This document shows positions 33,569 through 42,002 of a stretch of 64,000 nucleotides of DNA, in pieces (position 1 is the first letter of the stretch; every line of letters begins with the position of its first letter). The stretch lies in NCBI RefSeq assembly GCF_026967795.1, contig NZ_JAPVBH010000007.1, positions 248,001 through 312,000 of the forward strand, written 5' to 3'. This DNA comes from Modestobacter sp. VKM Ac-2986. GTDB taxonomy: Bacteria; Actinomycetota; Actinomycetes; Mycobacteriales; Geodermatophilaceae. Position numbers and translations under genes: made by a program. The notes beneath the pieces were generated by a model that saw only the letters and a list, made by a program, of their open reading frames with translations, was not told the DNA's origin and did no database searches.

Positions 33569-35424
33569 GCGACGCGCCCTCCACCCGGCGCCGTCCCGCC
33601 CTGCACTGGGGCGCGGACGGCGCCGGGTCCGGTCCGGTCGAGGAGCGGGACGCCGACGGCTACGCCGACCTGCGCTCCTACGCCGCGATCGGCGACGGTC
33701 GCACCATCGCGCTGGTCGCCCGCGACGGTCGGATCGACTGGCTGCCGCTGCCGGAGATGGACGCCCCGCCGGTGTTCGCCTCGCTCCTCGACGCCGAGAA
33801 CGGCGGCTGCGTCGAGCTGTGCCCCGACGAGCAGTTCACCGTCGAACGGGAGTACGTCCCGCACACCAACGTGCTGACCACGACGTTCACCACCGCCTCG
33901 GGGCGGGTCCGGGTCACCGACGCGCTCAACAGCGGCATCGCCGGCCGGCTGCCCTGGTCCGAGCTCGCCCGCCGGGTCGAGGGCCTGGAGGGCTCGGTGA
34001 CGATGCGCGGCGCCGTCCGGCCGGGCACCGCGCTGAACACGGTCTCCCCGTGGGTGCACCAGACCTCGCAGGGATCGGTGCTGCGGGTCGGTGACCTGAC
34101 CCTCGCCGTCCGGACCCTGGACGCTGCCGAGGTGGCCGACGGCGACCGCCGGATCGACGTCACCTTCACCACCTCGCCCGACTCCCGGCACCTGCTGGCC
34201 CTGGTCGCCACCGAGCGCGAGCCGCTGTTCCTGCCCCCGGCCGACGCCGTCGACGCCGGCGTCGACCGCACCATCGCCAACTGGGCGGCGTGGAGCCGCG
34301 CCTTCGAGTGGGACGGCCCCTGGGGGACCGCGGTCCGGCGCAGCACCCTGGTGCTCAAGCTGCTGATCCACGCCTCCAGCGGGTCGATGGTGGCCGCGGC
34401 CACCGCGGCGCTGCCGGAGAACCCGGCGGGCGGGAAGAACTGGGACTACCGCTACGCCTGGGTGCGCGACTCGGCCTACGCGCTGACCGCGCTGTTCCGG
34501 TTCGGGCTGCGCGAGGAGACGCACGGGGCGATCAGCTGGTTGCTGTCCACGATCCGCCGGCACGGCCCCGAGCCGCGCGTGGTCTACACCCTCGACGGCG
34601 GGCCGGTGCCGGACGCGGAGTTCCGCGACGTGCCGGGCTGGCGGGGCAACTCCCCCGTCGCGATCGGCAACGACGCCGCCACGCAGCTGCAGCTGGGCGT
34701 CTTCGGTGACCTGTTCGCCATCGTGGCGCTCTACACGGCCAACGGGAACGTGCTCGACGCGCACACCGGTCGGCTGCTGGCCGGGATCGCCGACCTGGCC
34801 TGCGACCGGTGGCAGAGCAAGGACTCCGGCATGTGGGAACTGCCCGAGCTGCAGCACTACACGACCTCCAAGCTGGGGGCCTGGATGGCGCTGACCAAGG
34901 CCGTCGAGCTCGCCGAGGGCGGGCACGTGCCCGGCGACGACTCGCGTTGGCGCAGCGAGGCCGAGCGGATCCGCCACTGGGTCGAGGACAACTGCTGGTC
35001 CGAGGAGCGCGGTGCCTACGTCTGGTACCCCGGCAGCGACCAGCTGGACGCCTCGATCGTGCTGCACGCGATCAGCGGCTTCGACCGCGGTGAGCGGATG
35101 AGCCGCACGCTGGACGCACTGCGCGAGGAGCTCGGGGACGGCCCGCACCTCTACCGGTTCAGCGGCGCCGAGAAGGAGGAGGGCACCTTCGTGGCCTGCT
35201 CGTTCTGGATGGTGTCGGCGCTGACGCTGTGCGGCCGGGTCACCGAGGCGCGGGAGCTGATGGACGAGCTGATGGGCAGCGCCAACGACGTCGGGCTGCT
35301 GGCCGAGATGCTCGACCCGCAGACCGGTGACTTCCTGGGCAACCTCCCGCAGGCGCTGTCCCACCTGGCGCTGGTCAACGCCGCCATCACCGTGTCGGAG
35401 GCGATGGAGTCCGCGGTGGCTTGA
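33565..35424 (+). CDS. Glycoside hydrolase family 15 protein (glucoamylase/trehalase-like)
   Basis: A 619-residue (alpha/alpha)6-barrel hydrolase, acting on alpha-linked glucans or trehalose. The N-terminal [29 protein letters not shown] is the standard opening of bacterial GH15 proteins; the catalytic barrel shows [17 protein letters not shown] and, near the C-terminus, [16 protein letters not shown] with the general base region. No signal peptide, so it is intracellular, which favours trehalose or glycogen fragments as substrate. GTG start overlaps the SDR stop by four bases, implying coupling. A stress or osmolyte role would fit both genes. Confidence 0.9.
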   Translation: MSDAPSTRRRPALHWGADGAGSGPVEERDADGYADLRSYAAIGDGRTIALVARDGRIDWLPLPEMDAPPVFASLLDAENGGCVELCPDEQFTVEREYVPHTNVLTTTFTTASGRVRVTDALNSGIAGRLPWSELARRVEGLEGSVTMRGAVRPGTALNTVSPWVHQTSQGSVLRVGDLTLAVRTLDAAEVADGDRRIDVTFTTSPDSRHLLALVATEREPLFLPPADAVDAGVDRTIANWAAWSRAFEWDGPWGTAVRRSTLVLKLLIHASSGSMVAAATAALPENPAGGKNWDYRYAWVRDSAYALTALFRFGLREETHGAISWLLSTIRRHGPEPRVVYTLDGGPVPDAEFRDVPGWRGNSPVAIGNDAATQLQLGVFGDLFAIVALYTANGNVLDAHTGRLLAGIADLACDRWQSKDSGMWELPELQHYTTSKLGAWMALTKAVELAEGGHVPGDDSRWRSEAERIRHWVEDNCWSEERGAYVWYPGSDQLDASIVLHAISGFDRGERMSRTLDALREELGDGPHLYRFSGAEKEEGTFVACSFWMVSALTLCGRVTEARELMDELMGSANDVGLLAEMLDPQTGDFLGNLPQALSHLALVNAAITVSEAMESAVA

Positions 35425-35450
35425 CAAACACCCTTGCCGTGGCGGCAAAT
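35421..35450 (+). promoter_or_regulatory. Promoter of the XRE-cupin gene overlapping an inverted-repeat operator
   Basis: TTGACA at 35421-35426 overlaps the GH15 stop codon. A -10-like GCAAAT lies at 35445-35450 with 18-bp spacing, six bases before the ATG at 35457, so the mRNA may be leaderless. Between them the perfect inverted repeat TTGCCG-TGG-CGGCAA (35434-35448) would block RNA polymerase when occupied, most simply by the encoded regulator. Confidence 0.6.
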
Positions 35451-35456
35451 GGGTGG

Positions 35457-36047
35457 ATGAGCGACGTCGACGCCGTCCTGCAGTCGGTCGGGCCGCGGCT
35501 GCGGGTGGCCCGGCTGCAGCGGGACACCACCTTGACCCAGCTGTCGGAGACCACCGGCATCTCGATCAGCACGCTGTCCCGGCTGGAGTCCGGCCAGCGG
35601 CGGGCGACCCTGGAGCTGCTGCTGCCGCTGACCCGGGCGCTGCAGGTGCCGCTGGACTCCCTGCTCGACGAGCCCCCGTCGGCCGACCCACGGGTGCACC
35701 CGAAGCCGGTGGAGCGCAACGGCATGACCATGCTGCCGCTCACCCGGCGCCCGGGCGGACTACAGGCCTACAAGATGATCATCCCGCCGGGCCTGCCGAC
35801 CGGGGACCTCGAGCTGCGCACCCACGAGGGCTACGAGTGGCTCTACGTGCTCAACGGCCGCTTCGTGCTCCTGCTCGGCAGCCAGGAGCTGGTGCTCACG
35901 CCGGGCGAGGTGGTCGAGTTCGACACCCACGTGCCGCACCTGCTGACCAACCCCGGCCCGGCGCCGGTCGAGCTCCTGGCGCTGTTCGGGCCGCAGGGCG
36001 AGCGGATGCACGTGCGCGCCCGCCCCGCGGCCCGCGCCGCCGACTGA
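35457..36047 (+). CDS. XRE family regulator with C-terminal cupin domain
   Basis: A 196-residue DNA-binding protein. Helix-turn-helix at 10-65 (TLTQLSETTGISISTLSRLESGQR), then a cupin barrel at 95-190 (HEGYEWLYVLNGRFVLLLG, LTPGEVVEFDTHVPHLLTNPG) that usually binds a small ligand. The ATG at 35457 is used, since an upstream in-frame TTG at 35421 is the -35 element. The family generally represses catabolic, transport or stress genes including its own; the palindrome in its promoter supports autoregulation. A formate/nitrite-type channel gene lies shortly downstream. Confidence 0.9.
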   Translation: MSDVDAVLQSVGPRLRVARLQRDTTLTQLSETTGISISTLSRLESGQRRATLELLLPLTRALQVPLDSLLDEPPSADPRVHPKPVERNGMTMLPLTRRPGGLQAYKMIIPPGLPTGDLELRTHEGYEWLYVLNGRFVLLLGSQELVLTPGEVVEFDTHVPHLLTNPGPAPVELLALFGPQGERMHVRARPAARAAD

Positions 36048-36058
36048 CCGGGCGGCGC

Positions 36059-36346
36059 TCAGTCGCTGCCGCCGCCTCCCCCACCGCCGCCGTCGGACCC
36101 GCCCCCGCCGTCCGAACCACCCGCGCCGCCGTCCGAGCCCCCGTGGCCGCCGTGCCCGTGCCCGGGTCCGCTGTCGTAGGACGCGCCGCCGTCGCCGCCC
36201 CAGACCGTCGGACCGCCGTCGCCGGAGGTCCGGCGGGCCGGCCGCGTCGACCGGGCCGGCGTGACCGGCTTCGCCGGGGCACCCACGCGGCGCACCACCA
36301 CGAACAGCACGGCTGCGACCAGCACCAGGACGACCAGGTACTTCAC
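36059..36346 (-). CDS. Small membrane-anchored Gly/Ser/Asp-rich protein
   Basis: A 95-residue protein: one N-terminal helix (KYLVVLVLVAAVLFVVVRR), a Pro/Arg/Thr linker and a C-terminal half made almost entirely of Gly, Ser, Asp and His. The helix with RR behind it suggests a type II-like membrane anchor with a flexible tail. GTG start with GGGGGAG five bases upstream. The stop lies 11 bp from the end of the convergent XRE-cupin gene. Function unknown; the low-complexity tail resembles histidine/glycine-rich metal-interacting or disordered surface segments. Confidence 0.7.
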   Translation of the reverse strand: MKYLVVLVLVAAVLFVVVRRVGAPAKPVTPARSTRPARRTSGDGGPTVWGGDGGASYDSGPGHGHGGHGGSDGGAGGSDGGGGSDGGGGGGGGSD

Positions 36347-36517
36347 TGCACTCCCCCGCTCAGGTCCATGCCGGTGAGCCTCTCGTCCCGGCGGCTCGCG
36401 CGCCAGCCCCCACGACACTTGGTTGCACCCTCCAACGAGCGCGGCGACGCGCCGGGAGAGAGGCTGGTCCTGGCCGCCGAGACCGAGGCGGCCGACGACC
36501 AGACCCCGGAGCAGCAC

Positions 36518-37363
36518 ATGACCGACCGCGAACCACAGGAGATGGCGAAGGCCGCCGCCGAGACGGGGGCCAAGAAGGTCCACCGCAGCTGGGACCGGGT
36601 GCTGGTCAGCTCGTTCCTGGCCGGCGCCTACATCGCCTTCGGCGGGCTGGTGGCCATGACCGTCTCCTCCGGCCTCGACCCCGCCACCTGGGGCACGCTG
36701 CCGACGCTGTTCCTCGGTGGCGCGTTCACCCTCGGCCTGGTGCTGGTGCTCATCGCCGGCTCCGACCTGGCCACGGGCAACATGATGTTCGTGCCGCTGG
36801 CGGCGATGAACCGCAAGATCGGCCTGGGCTCGGTCGCCCGCAACCTCGTGCTGGTGCTGATCGGCAACCTCATCGGCGCGCTGTTCGTCGCCTTCTTCCT
36901 CGCCGTGCAGACCGGCGTGATCGGCGGCCCGGACTCCCCGGGCACCGCCGGGCTGGTCTACGACCGGCTGGCCGGGATCGCCCAGGGCAAGGCGCTCAAC
37001 GAGTCGCCGTGGCAGACGTTCCTGCGCGGCATGGGCTGCAACTGGCTGGTCTGCCTGGCCGTCTGGATGTCGGTGGCCACCAAGAACGTGGCCGGGAAGG
37101 TCATCGTGATCTTCTTCCCGATCATGGCGTTCGTGGCCATGGGGTTCGACCACGTCGTGGCCAACATGTTCTTCCTGCCGGCGGCCATGTTCGCCGGCGT
37201 CCCGGACATCACCGTGGGCGAGACGCTGCTGAACTGGCTGCTCGCCGGCGCCGGCAACCTCGTGGGCGCGGTGGTCTTCGTGTCCACCACGTACTGGTAC
37301 CTGTTCCTGAAGGACTCCCCCGACGCCGCGACCGTCAGCTCGCCCGACGCCGAGCGCGCCTGA
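36518..37363 (+). CDS. Formate/nitrite transporter family protein (FocA/NirC-like)
   Basis: A 281-residue pentameric channel of the FNT family moving formate, nitrite or related small anions. It has six hydrophobic segments, and the hallmark region near the third helix is recognisable: GSDLATGNMMFVPLAAMNRK; the later GMGCNWLVCLAVWMSVATKN gives the second half of the pore with the conserved asparagine and histidine-like region (GFDHVVANMFFLP). ATG start with GGAG seven bases upstream. It follows the XRE-cupin gene, which may regulate it, although a minus-strand small gene lies between. Confidence 0.9.
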   Translation: MTDREPQEMAKAAAETGAKKVHRSWDRVLVSSFLAGAYIAFGGLVAMTVSSGLDPATWGTLPTLFLGGAFTLGLVLVLIAGSDLATGNMMFVPLAAMNRKIGLGSVARNLVLVLIGNLIGALFVAFFLAVQTGVIGGPDSPGTAGLVYDRLAGIAQGKALNESPWQTFLRGMGCNWLVCLAVWMSVATKNVAGKVIVIFFPIMAFVAMGFDHVVANMFFLPAAMFAGVPDITVGETLLNWLLAGAGNLVGAVVFVSTTYWYLFLKDSPDAATVSSPDAERA

Positions 37364-37364
37364 G

Positions 37365-37625
37365 TCAGTCGGTCGGCGCCGGCCCGTCGGTCGGCGCCGA
37401 CCGCTCCCCGGCCCGCTCGGCGGCCAGCTGCTGGCGGGTGCGCCAGGACTCCGACGCCACGTAGCCGAAGAGGACGACGTAGGCGAAGCTCAGGAAGGCC
37501 GACCCGTACTCCCCGTCGACCAGGTGCAGCACGAGCTGGACGGCGTTGTAGAGGGCCAGGCCGACGCCCAGCGCCAGCACGCCCCAGTTGCCGAGCCAGG
37601 GCGGTCGCACAGGTCCGTTTGCCAT
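37365..37625 (-). CDS. Small two-helix membrane protein
   Basis: An 86-residue protein with two hydrophobic segments (residues 12-34 and 40-56) and a polar Ala/Glu/Pro tail. It converges with the formate/nitrite channel (stops one base apart). ATG at 37625 is preceded by TAGCCT and six bases and lacks a ribosome binding site, so it appears leaderless. Function unknown. Confidence 0.7.
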   Translation of the reverse strand: MANGPVRPPWLGNWGVLALGVGLALYNAVQLVLHLVDGEYGSAFLSFAYVVLFGYVASESWRTRQQLAAERAGERSAPTDGPAPTD

Positions 37626-37631
37626 GTCCCC

Positions 37632-37637
37632 AGGCTA
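37632..37637 (-). promoter_or_regulatory. -10 element (TAGCCT) of a leaderless transcript
   Basis: On the minus strand TAGCCT is followed by six bases and the ATG at 37625. Confidence 0.5.
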
Positions 37638-37789
37638 GGTGACCGCCGGGCTCGCACCGGCGGCCCGACAGGCGGGAGGCCCTCCTCCGGGCGAGGAGAC
37701 GCGCAGCGACGGGCGATCGGGACGAGATCGCCCGCCGTGTCCGAGGGGCTGGGCGAGCGCCGGAGAACGCGGTCGGCGACGCTGGGGGC

Positions 37790-38830
37790 ATGAGCACCAC
37801 GCAGAGCGGCAGTGGCTACGTCGAACCCGGCAAGGAGTACCAGCGCGACGCGAACTACATCACCGACCGGATCACCGCCGACGGGTCCAGCGGGTGGCCG
37901 GTCGAGGCCGACCGGTACCGGCTGGTGATCGCCCGCGCGTGCCCGTGGGCCAACCGCGCGGCGATCGTCCGACGGCTGCTCGGACTGGAGCAGGCCATCT
38001 CCATGGGCATCTGCGGCCCCACCCACGACGCACGCAGCTGGACCTTCGACCTCGACCCCGACGGTCGCGACCCGGTGCTGGGCTACGAGCGGCTGCAGGA
38101 GGCCTTCTTCGCCCGCGACCCCGAGTACCCGCGCGGCATCACCGTGCCGGCGATGGTCGACCTGCCCACGAAGGCCGTCGTCACCAACGACTTCATGCGC
38201 ATGACGCTGGACTTCTCCACCGAGTGGACGCAGTTCCACCGCGACGGCGCCCCGGACCTCTACCCCGAGCACCTGCGGGAGGAGATGGACGAGGTGATGA
38301 AGCGGGTCTACACCGAGGTCAACAACGGCGTGTACCGCTGCGGCTTCGCCGGCTCGCAGAAGGCCTACGACCGTGCCTACGAGCGGCTCTGGACGGCGAT
38401 GGACTGGCTGGAGGAGCGCCTGACGGACATGCGCTACCTGATGGGCGAGACGATCACCGAGGCCGACGTCCGGCTGTTCACCACGCTGGCCCGCTTCGAC
38501 GCCGTCTACCACGGCCACTTCAAGGCCAACCGGCAGAAGCTCACCGAGATGCCGGCGCTGTGGGGCTACGCCCGCGACCTGTTCCAGACCCCGGGGTTCG
38601 GTGACACCACCGACTTCCCGCAGATCAAGGAGCACTACTACGTGGTGCACGCCGACATCAACCCCACGCAGGTCATCCCGATGGGCCCGGACACGTCGAA
38701 CTGGCTGACCCCGCACGGGCGCGAGGAGCTGGGCGGCAGCCCGTTCGGCGACGGCACCCCGCCCGGCCCGCCGATCGCGGCCGAGGTGGTCCCGCCCGAG
38801 CACGGCCCCGGCGGCATCGGCCACCGCTGA
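37790..38830 (+). CDS. Xi-class glutathione S-transferase-like thiol reductase
   Basis: A 346-residue member of the ECM4/YqjG family (S-glutathionyl-hydroquinone reductases). The catalytic CPWA motif is in RACPWANRAA (about residue 63), followed by the extended thioredoxin domain and the family-typical DFMRMTLDFSTEW and NGVYRCGFAGSQKAYDRAY segments. Actinobacteria mostly lack glutathione and use mycothiol; members in such organisms are thought to act on mycothiol conjugates, which is inference here. ATG start. A hairpin follows the stop. Confidence 0.9.
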   Translation: MSTTQSGSGYVEPGKEYQRDANYITDRITADGSSGWPVEADRYRLVIARACPWANRAAIVRRLLGLEQAISMGICGPTHDARSWTFDLDPDGRDPVLGYERLQEAFFARDPEYPRGITVPAMVDLPTKAVVTNDFMRMTLDFSTEWTQFHRDGAPDLYPEHLREEMDEVMKRVYTEVNNGVYRCGFAGSQKAYDRAYERLWTAMDWLEERLTDMRYLMGETITEADVRLFTTLARFDAVYHGHFKANRQKLTEMPALWGYARDLFQTPGFGDTTDFPQIKEHYYVVHADINPTQVIPMGPDTSNWLTPHGREELGGSPFGDGTPPGPPIAAEVVPPEHGPGGIGHR

Positions 38831-38837
38831 CCGGCCG

Positions 38838-38865
38838 CCCGGCACCCCCCGCCGGGGGTGCCGGG
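38838..38865 (+). terminator. Terminator of the GST-like gene
   Basis: Perfect 12-bp arms (38838-38849 and 38854-38865) with a four-base loop, seven bases after the stop codon. Confidence 0.7.
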
Positions 38866-38867
38866 CG

Positions 38868-38873
38868 CATGCT
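38868..38873 (+). promoter_or_regulatory. -10 element (CATGCT) of a leaderless transcript
   Basis: CATGCT is followed by six bases and the GTG at 38880. It directly adjoins the terminator stem of the preceding gene. Confidence 0.45.
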
Positions 38874-38879
38874 GGCGGG

Positions 38880-39662
38880 GTGAGCACGCTCTCCGCCGGC
38901 GACGTCCGGCTCGCGCTCGACCTGCCCAGCGCCGGCCCGCACCCGCTGACCGGCCGCACCGCGCTGGCCGCCGTCCTCGGCTACGCCCGCGGCCGGCGCC
39001 CGCTGCGGTACCGGTCGCCCAACGAGCGCGACGGCCGCTGGGTGCAGGTGCCCGCCTTCGGCTACGACCGCTTCGACGCCCGTCCGGTGCCCACCGGCCC
39101 GCTGGGGGACGACGACGTGCTGGTCGCCGAGGGGCTGCACGGCCGGCTGGCCCCGGGCGACTGGGCCGCCGTCCGCCGCGCTCTGGACGAGGTGCAGCCC
39201 ACCGCCGACGCGCTGGTCGACCGCGCAGCCGGGCGGACGTTCTGGGACCTGCCGGACGACGAGCTGTCCGTGCTCGCCGAGCCGCGCACCGTCGGGGCCG
39301 GGCTCCGCACGCTCGCCGAGCTCCCCCAGCCGCAGCCGCGCTATGTGCTGGCCGCGCTGCACCACCGCCGTCCCGACCTGGTGCCGCTGCTCACCCGGGC
39401 GACCTGGCTGCAGACCGTGCCCCACCTGCGCGAAGGCGACAGCGGCGTGACCGCGGTCGCGCACCGGGAACTACGGGCCAACGCCTCGGCCTTCGCCGAG
39501 CTGGAGCGGGCCGTCGCGGAGCTGCTGCCGGCCGCTCCGCTGACCCGGCTGCGGCTGCACGACCTGCTCGTCTGGCTGAGCGGCACCCTGCGGCTGCCGG
39601 CCGCGGCGGCCCTCGGGGAGCGGACCGAGGAGTGGTCCCGCGCCGGCGTGACCGGTCCGTAG
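38880..39662 (+). CDS. DUF6308-like hypothetical protein
   Basis: A 260-residue soluble actinobacterial protein of unknown function, resembling DUF6308. The pattern includes GYARGRRPLRYRSPNERDG near 34-52, FGYDRFDARPV, RAAGRTFWDLPDDEL, and a C-terminal LTRLRLHDLLVWLSGTLRL. No catalytic motif is evident. GTG start without a ribosome binding site; a -10-like hexamer six bases upstream suggests leaderless expression. Confidence 0.7.
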   Translation: MSTLSAGDVRLALDLPSAGPHPLTGRTALAAVLGYARGRRPLRYRSPNERDGRWVQVPAFGYDRFDARPVPTGPLGDDDVLVAEGLHGRLAPGDWAAVRRALDEVQPTADALVDRAAGRTFWDLPDDELSVLAEPRTVGAGLRTLAELPQPQPRYVLAALHHRRPDLVPLLTRATWLQTVPHLREGDSGVTAVAHRELRANASAFAELERAVAELLPAAPLTRLRLHDLLVWLSGTLRLPAAAALGERTEEWSRAGVTGP

Positions 39663-39863
39663 CGGGGCGGGTGGCGGGCGGCCTGGAGCGTCGCCGGCTG
39701 ATCCTGGTGGGCGGTGACAGCGGACACCCCGCGGGGGCCGGCCCGGCGTCCAGCGCGCGTCTGGGGGCAGCTCGAGATGCGGATCGCTCAGCGGACTCCC
39801 AGGCTGACTGTGGCCCAGGTCACACCGGCCTGCGGGCGGGGACGTCCACCCAGGGAGAAGACC

Positions 39864-41213
39864 GTGTCGATCAGAAGTTCCCGGCGCCTGCGCCGGAGCC
39901 TGCCCGTCTGTCTCGCCGCCACGCTGGTCGGCGGGGTGGTCGTGCTGCTGCCGACCACCGCCTCCGCGGGCGGGGACGGCCACCACGGCCCTCACCACGG
40001 CCACCACCACGGCCACGGCCAGGACGCCCGCAGCGTCATCTTCGTCAACGGTGACGGCATGGGGGCCACCCACCGGGAGGCCGCCCGGCTGGACCAGGCG
40101 GGCTTCGACGGCGCCCTGGCCATGGACTCCCTCCCGGTGGCCGGCCTGCAGACCACCGATGCCCGCGATCCCGAGGACACGGTCACCGATTCGGCAGCCG
40201 GTGCGAGCGCCTGGGCCACCGGGGTGAAGACCTACAACGGCGCGGTGAGCGTGGACGTCGACGGCACCCCGCTGCCGACCATCGGCGCGCAGGCGCGGGA
40301 AGCCGGCCTGGCCACCGGCCTGGTGACCACGGCACAGGTCACCGACGCGACCCCGGCGGCCTTCTTCAGCAACGCCATAGACCGCGGCGCGCAGGACGAC
40401 ATCGCCCGCCAGTTCCTGGAGGTCACCCGGCCGCAGGTCATCCTGGGCGGCGGCGAGGACTGGTGGCTGCCGGCCGGCGACGAGGGCACCTACGCCCCCC
40501 GCACCGGCGACACCGAGGACCCTGAGCTGTCCCGCAGCACGAAGGGCGACCTGGTCGCGCAGGCCCAGGGGCTGGGCTACGAGTACGTCAGCACCGCCGA
40601 GGAGTTCGCCGCGGCGCAGGGCGACCAGCTGCTCGGGCTGTTCTCCAACGAGGAGATGTTCCAGCAGCGGCCTGAGGGCCAGGGCGACGAGTTCGACCCG
40701 GTCGTCCCGCTGGCGGACATGACGGCCAAGGCGCTCGACGTCCTGTCCGCGGACGAGGACGGCTTCTTCCTGCTCATCGAGGAGGAGGGCGTCGACGAGA
40801 TGAGCCATGACAACAACGGCACGAGGATGCTCGAGGCGATGCGCTCGCTGGACGCCGCGGTGCAGGTCGCCCGGGACCACGTCGCCGCGCACCCGGACAC
40901 GCTGCTCATCGTCACCGGCGACCACGAGTGCGGTGGGCTGACCATCGAGGACGTCGACCCCAGCGACGAGAGCGGCGCCGGGGGCACCCTGCAGCAGGAG
41001 ACCGCGGTCGCGGGTGAGACGGTCTCGGGCGAGGACGGCCCGTTCCCGGTCGCCGGCGAGCCGGCCAAGGACTTCGCCCTGGACTGGACGACGACCGGCC
41101 ACACCGGGGTGCCGACGGTCGTGACCGCCGAAGGGCCGGGGAGCGAGCAGCTGACCGGCTACTACCCGAACACGCACCTGTACGAGGTGCTGCGCGAGGC
41201 CCTGCTGGACTGA
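39864..41213 (+). CDS. Secreted alkaline phosphatase (PhoA family)
   Basis: Releases inorganic phosphate from phosphomonoesters outside the cell. The 449-residue precursor has a signal peptide (RRLRRSLPVCLAATLVGGVV, cleavage near TASAG, residue 33) and a His-rich run after it. Active-site features: metal-binding Asp in FVNGDGMGATH, the nucleophile in TDSAAGASAWATG, EEEGVDEMSHDNN, TGDHECGGL and the final metal His in TTGHTG. GTG start with GGAGAAG seven bases upstream. Together with the downstream extracellular nuclease and 5'-nucleotidase it probably belongs to a phosphate-scavenging response. A hairpin follows. Confidence 0.93.
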   Translation: MSIRSSRRLRRSLPVCLAATLVGGVVVLLPTTASAGGDGHHGPHHGHHHGHGQDARSVIFVNGDGMGATHREAARLDQAGFDGALAMDSLPVAGLQTTDARDPEDTVTDSAAGASAWATGVKTYNGAVSVDVDGTPLPTIGAQAREAGLATGLVTTAQVTDATPAAFFSNAIDRGAQDDIARQFLEVTRPQVILGGGEDWWLPAGDEGTYAPRTGDTEDPELSRSTKGDLVAQAQGLGYEYVSTAEEFAAAQGDQLLGLFSNEEMFQQRPEGQGDEFDPVVPLADMTAKALDVLSADEDGFFLLIEEEGVDEMSHDNNGTRMLEAMRSLDAAVQVARDHVAAHPDTLLIVTGDHECGGLTIEDVDPSDESGAGGTLQQETAVAGETVSGEDGPFPVAGEPAKDFALDWTTTGHTGVPTVVTAEGPGSEQLTGYYPNTHLYEVLREALLD

Positions 41214-41219
41214 CGGGCC

Positions 41220-41258
41220 ACGGAGGGCCGCCACTCTCGGGGGCGGGCGGCCCTCCGT
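41220..41258. terminator. Stem-loop between alkaline phosphatase and acetyltransferase genes
   Basis: Perfect 13-bp arms (41220-41232 and 41246-41258) with a 13-base loop, between the plus-strand stop at 41213 and the minus-strand stop at 41299. Confidence 0.65.
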
Positions 41259-41298
41259 ACCCCGCGGCTGGGCAGCCGGGCAGCCGCCGCCCGCACCG

Positions 41299-41904
41299 TC
41301 AGGTGGTCGGGATGCCCAGGTAGGTGACCGGGCCGGGGTCGGGCACGGCGATCTCGGTGAACCCGAGCCGGTCGTAGAAGGCGCGGGCCGCGTGGTTCGT
41401 GCTGACCATCCCCAGGTGCAGCGCCGGGGCACCGGCGGCCGCCACGGCGGCGCGGAAGGTGTCGACGAGCGCGCGGCCGTGCCCGGCGCGCTGGTGACTC
41501 GGCAGCAGGTCGATGTGCAGGTGCGCCGGGAAGGGCGCGAGCTCGGGCAGCAGCATCCGCTCGGGCCGGTGACCGAGGGCCAGCATCTGCTCCTCGGGTG
41601 TGCGCGGCGGGTCCGGTGGCACCGGGTACCGCGCGGTCAGCCGCGGGATCCACTCCGCGCGCCAGGTCTGCACCAACGCCGGGGTGTCGGCGGTGCCGAC
41701 CACGTAGCCGACGACCCGGTCGCCGTCGTCGAGCACGAAGGCCCTGGTCGGCTCCAGGTCGACGTAGGGCCCGGCGAACAGGTCGGGCATCAGGTCGTCG
41801 GTCGACCACTGGCCGCGCGCATCGCCCCCGGCGTCGGCGGTGCGGACGCAGACGTCGTACACGTCGGCCCGGTCGGCCGGCCGGTAGGGGCGGATGGTCG
41901 GCAT
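41299..41904 (-). CDS. GNAT family N-acetyltransferase
   Basis: A 201-residue acetyltransferase: IRPYRPADRADVYDVCVRTADAG at the start, GYVVGTADTPALVQTW mid-protein, then HIDLLPSHQRAGHGRALVDTFRAAV, the acetyl-CoA-binding motif A, and ARAFYDRLGFTEIAV. Similar to the OGA-like and GCN5 protein families in actinobacteria; substrate unknown. The ATG at 41904 has AGGAG eight bases upstream and is preferred over an in-frame start at 41934. Confidence 0.85.
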   Translation of the reverse strand: MPTIRPYRPADRADVYDVCVRTADAGGDARGQWSTDDLMPDLFAGPYVDLEPTRAFVLDDGDRVVGYVVGTADTPALVQTWRAEWIPRLTARYPVPPDPPRTPEEQMLALGHRPERMLLPELAPFPAHLHIDLLPSHQRAGHGRALVDTFRAAVAAAGAPALHLGMVSTNHAARAFYDRLGFTEIAVPDPGPVTYLGIPTT

Positions 41905-41949
41905 CTGCTCACTCCTCGGACCGGGGCCGCCCATCCTGCCGTGGAACGG

Positions 41950-41989
41950 CGGACGGCGGCGCCCCGCGGGTGCGGGACGCCGCCGTCTG
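41950..41989 (-). terminator. Terminator of the extracellular nuclease gene
   Basis: Twelve-bp stem with one G-T wobble (41950-41961 and 41978-41989), 14 bases past the minus-strand stop at 42003. Confidence 0.6.
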
Positions 41990-42002
41990 CGGTGCGCTCG
42001 GA

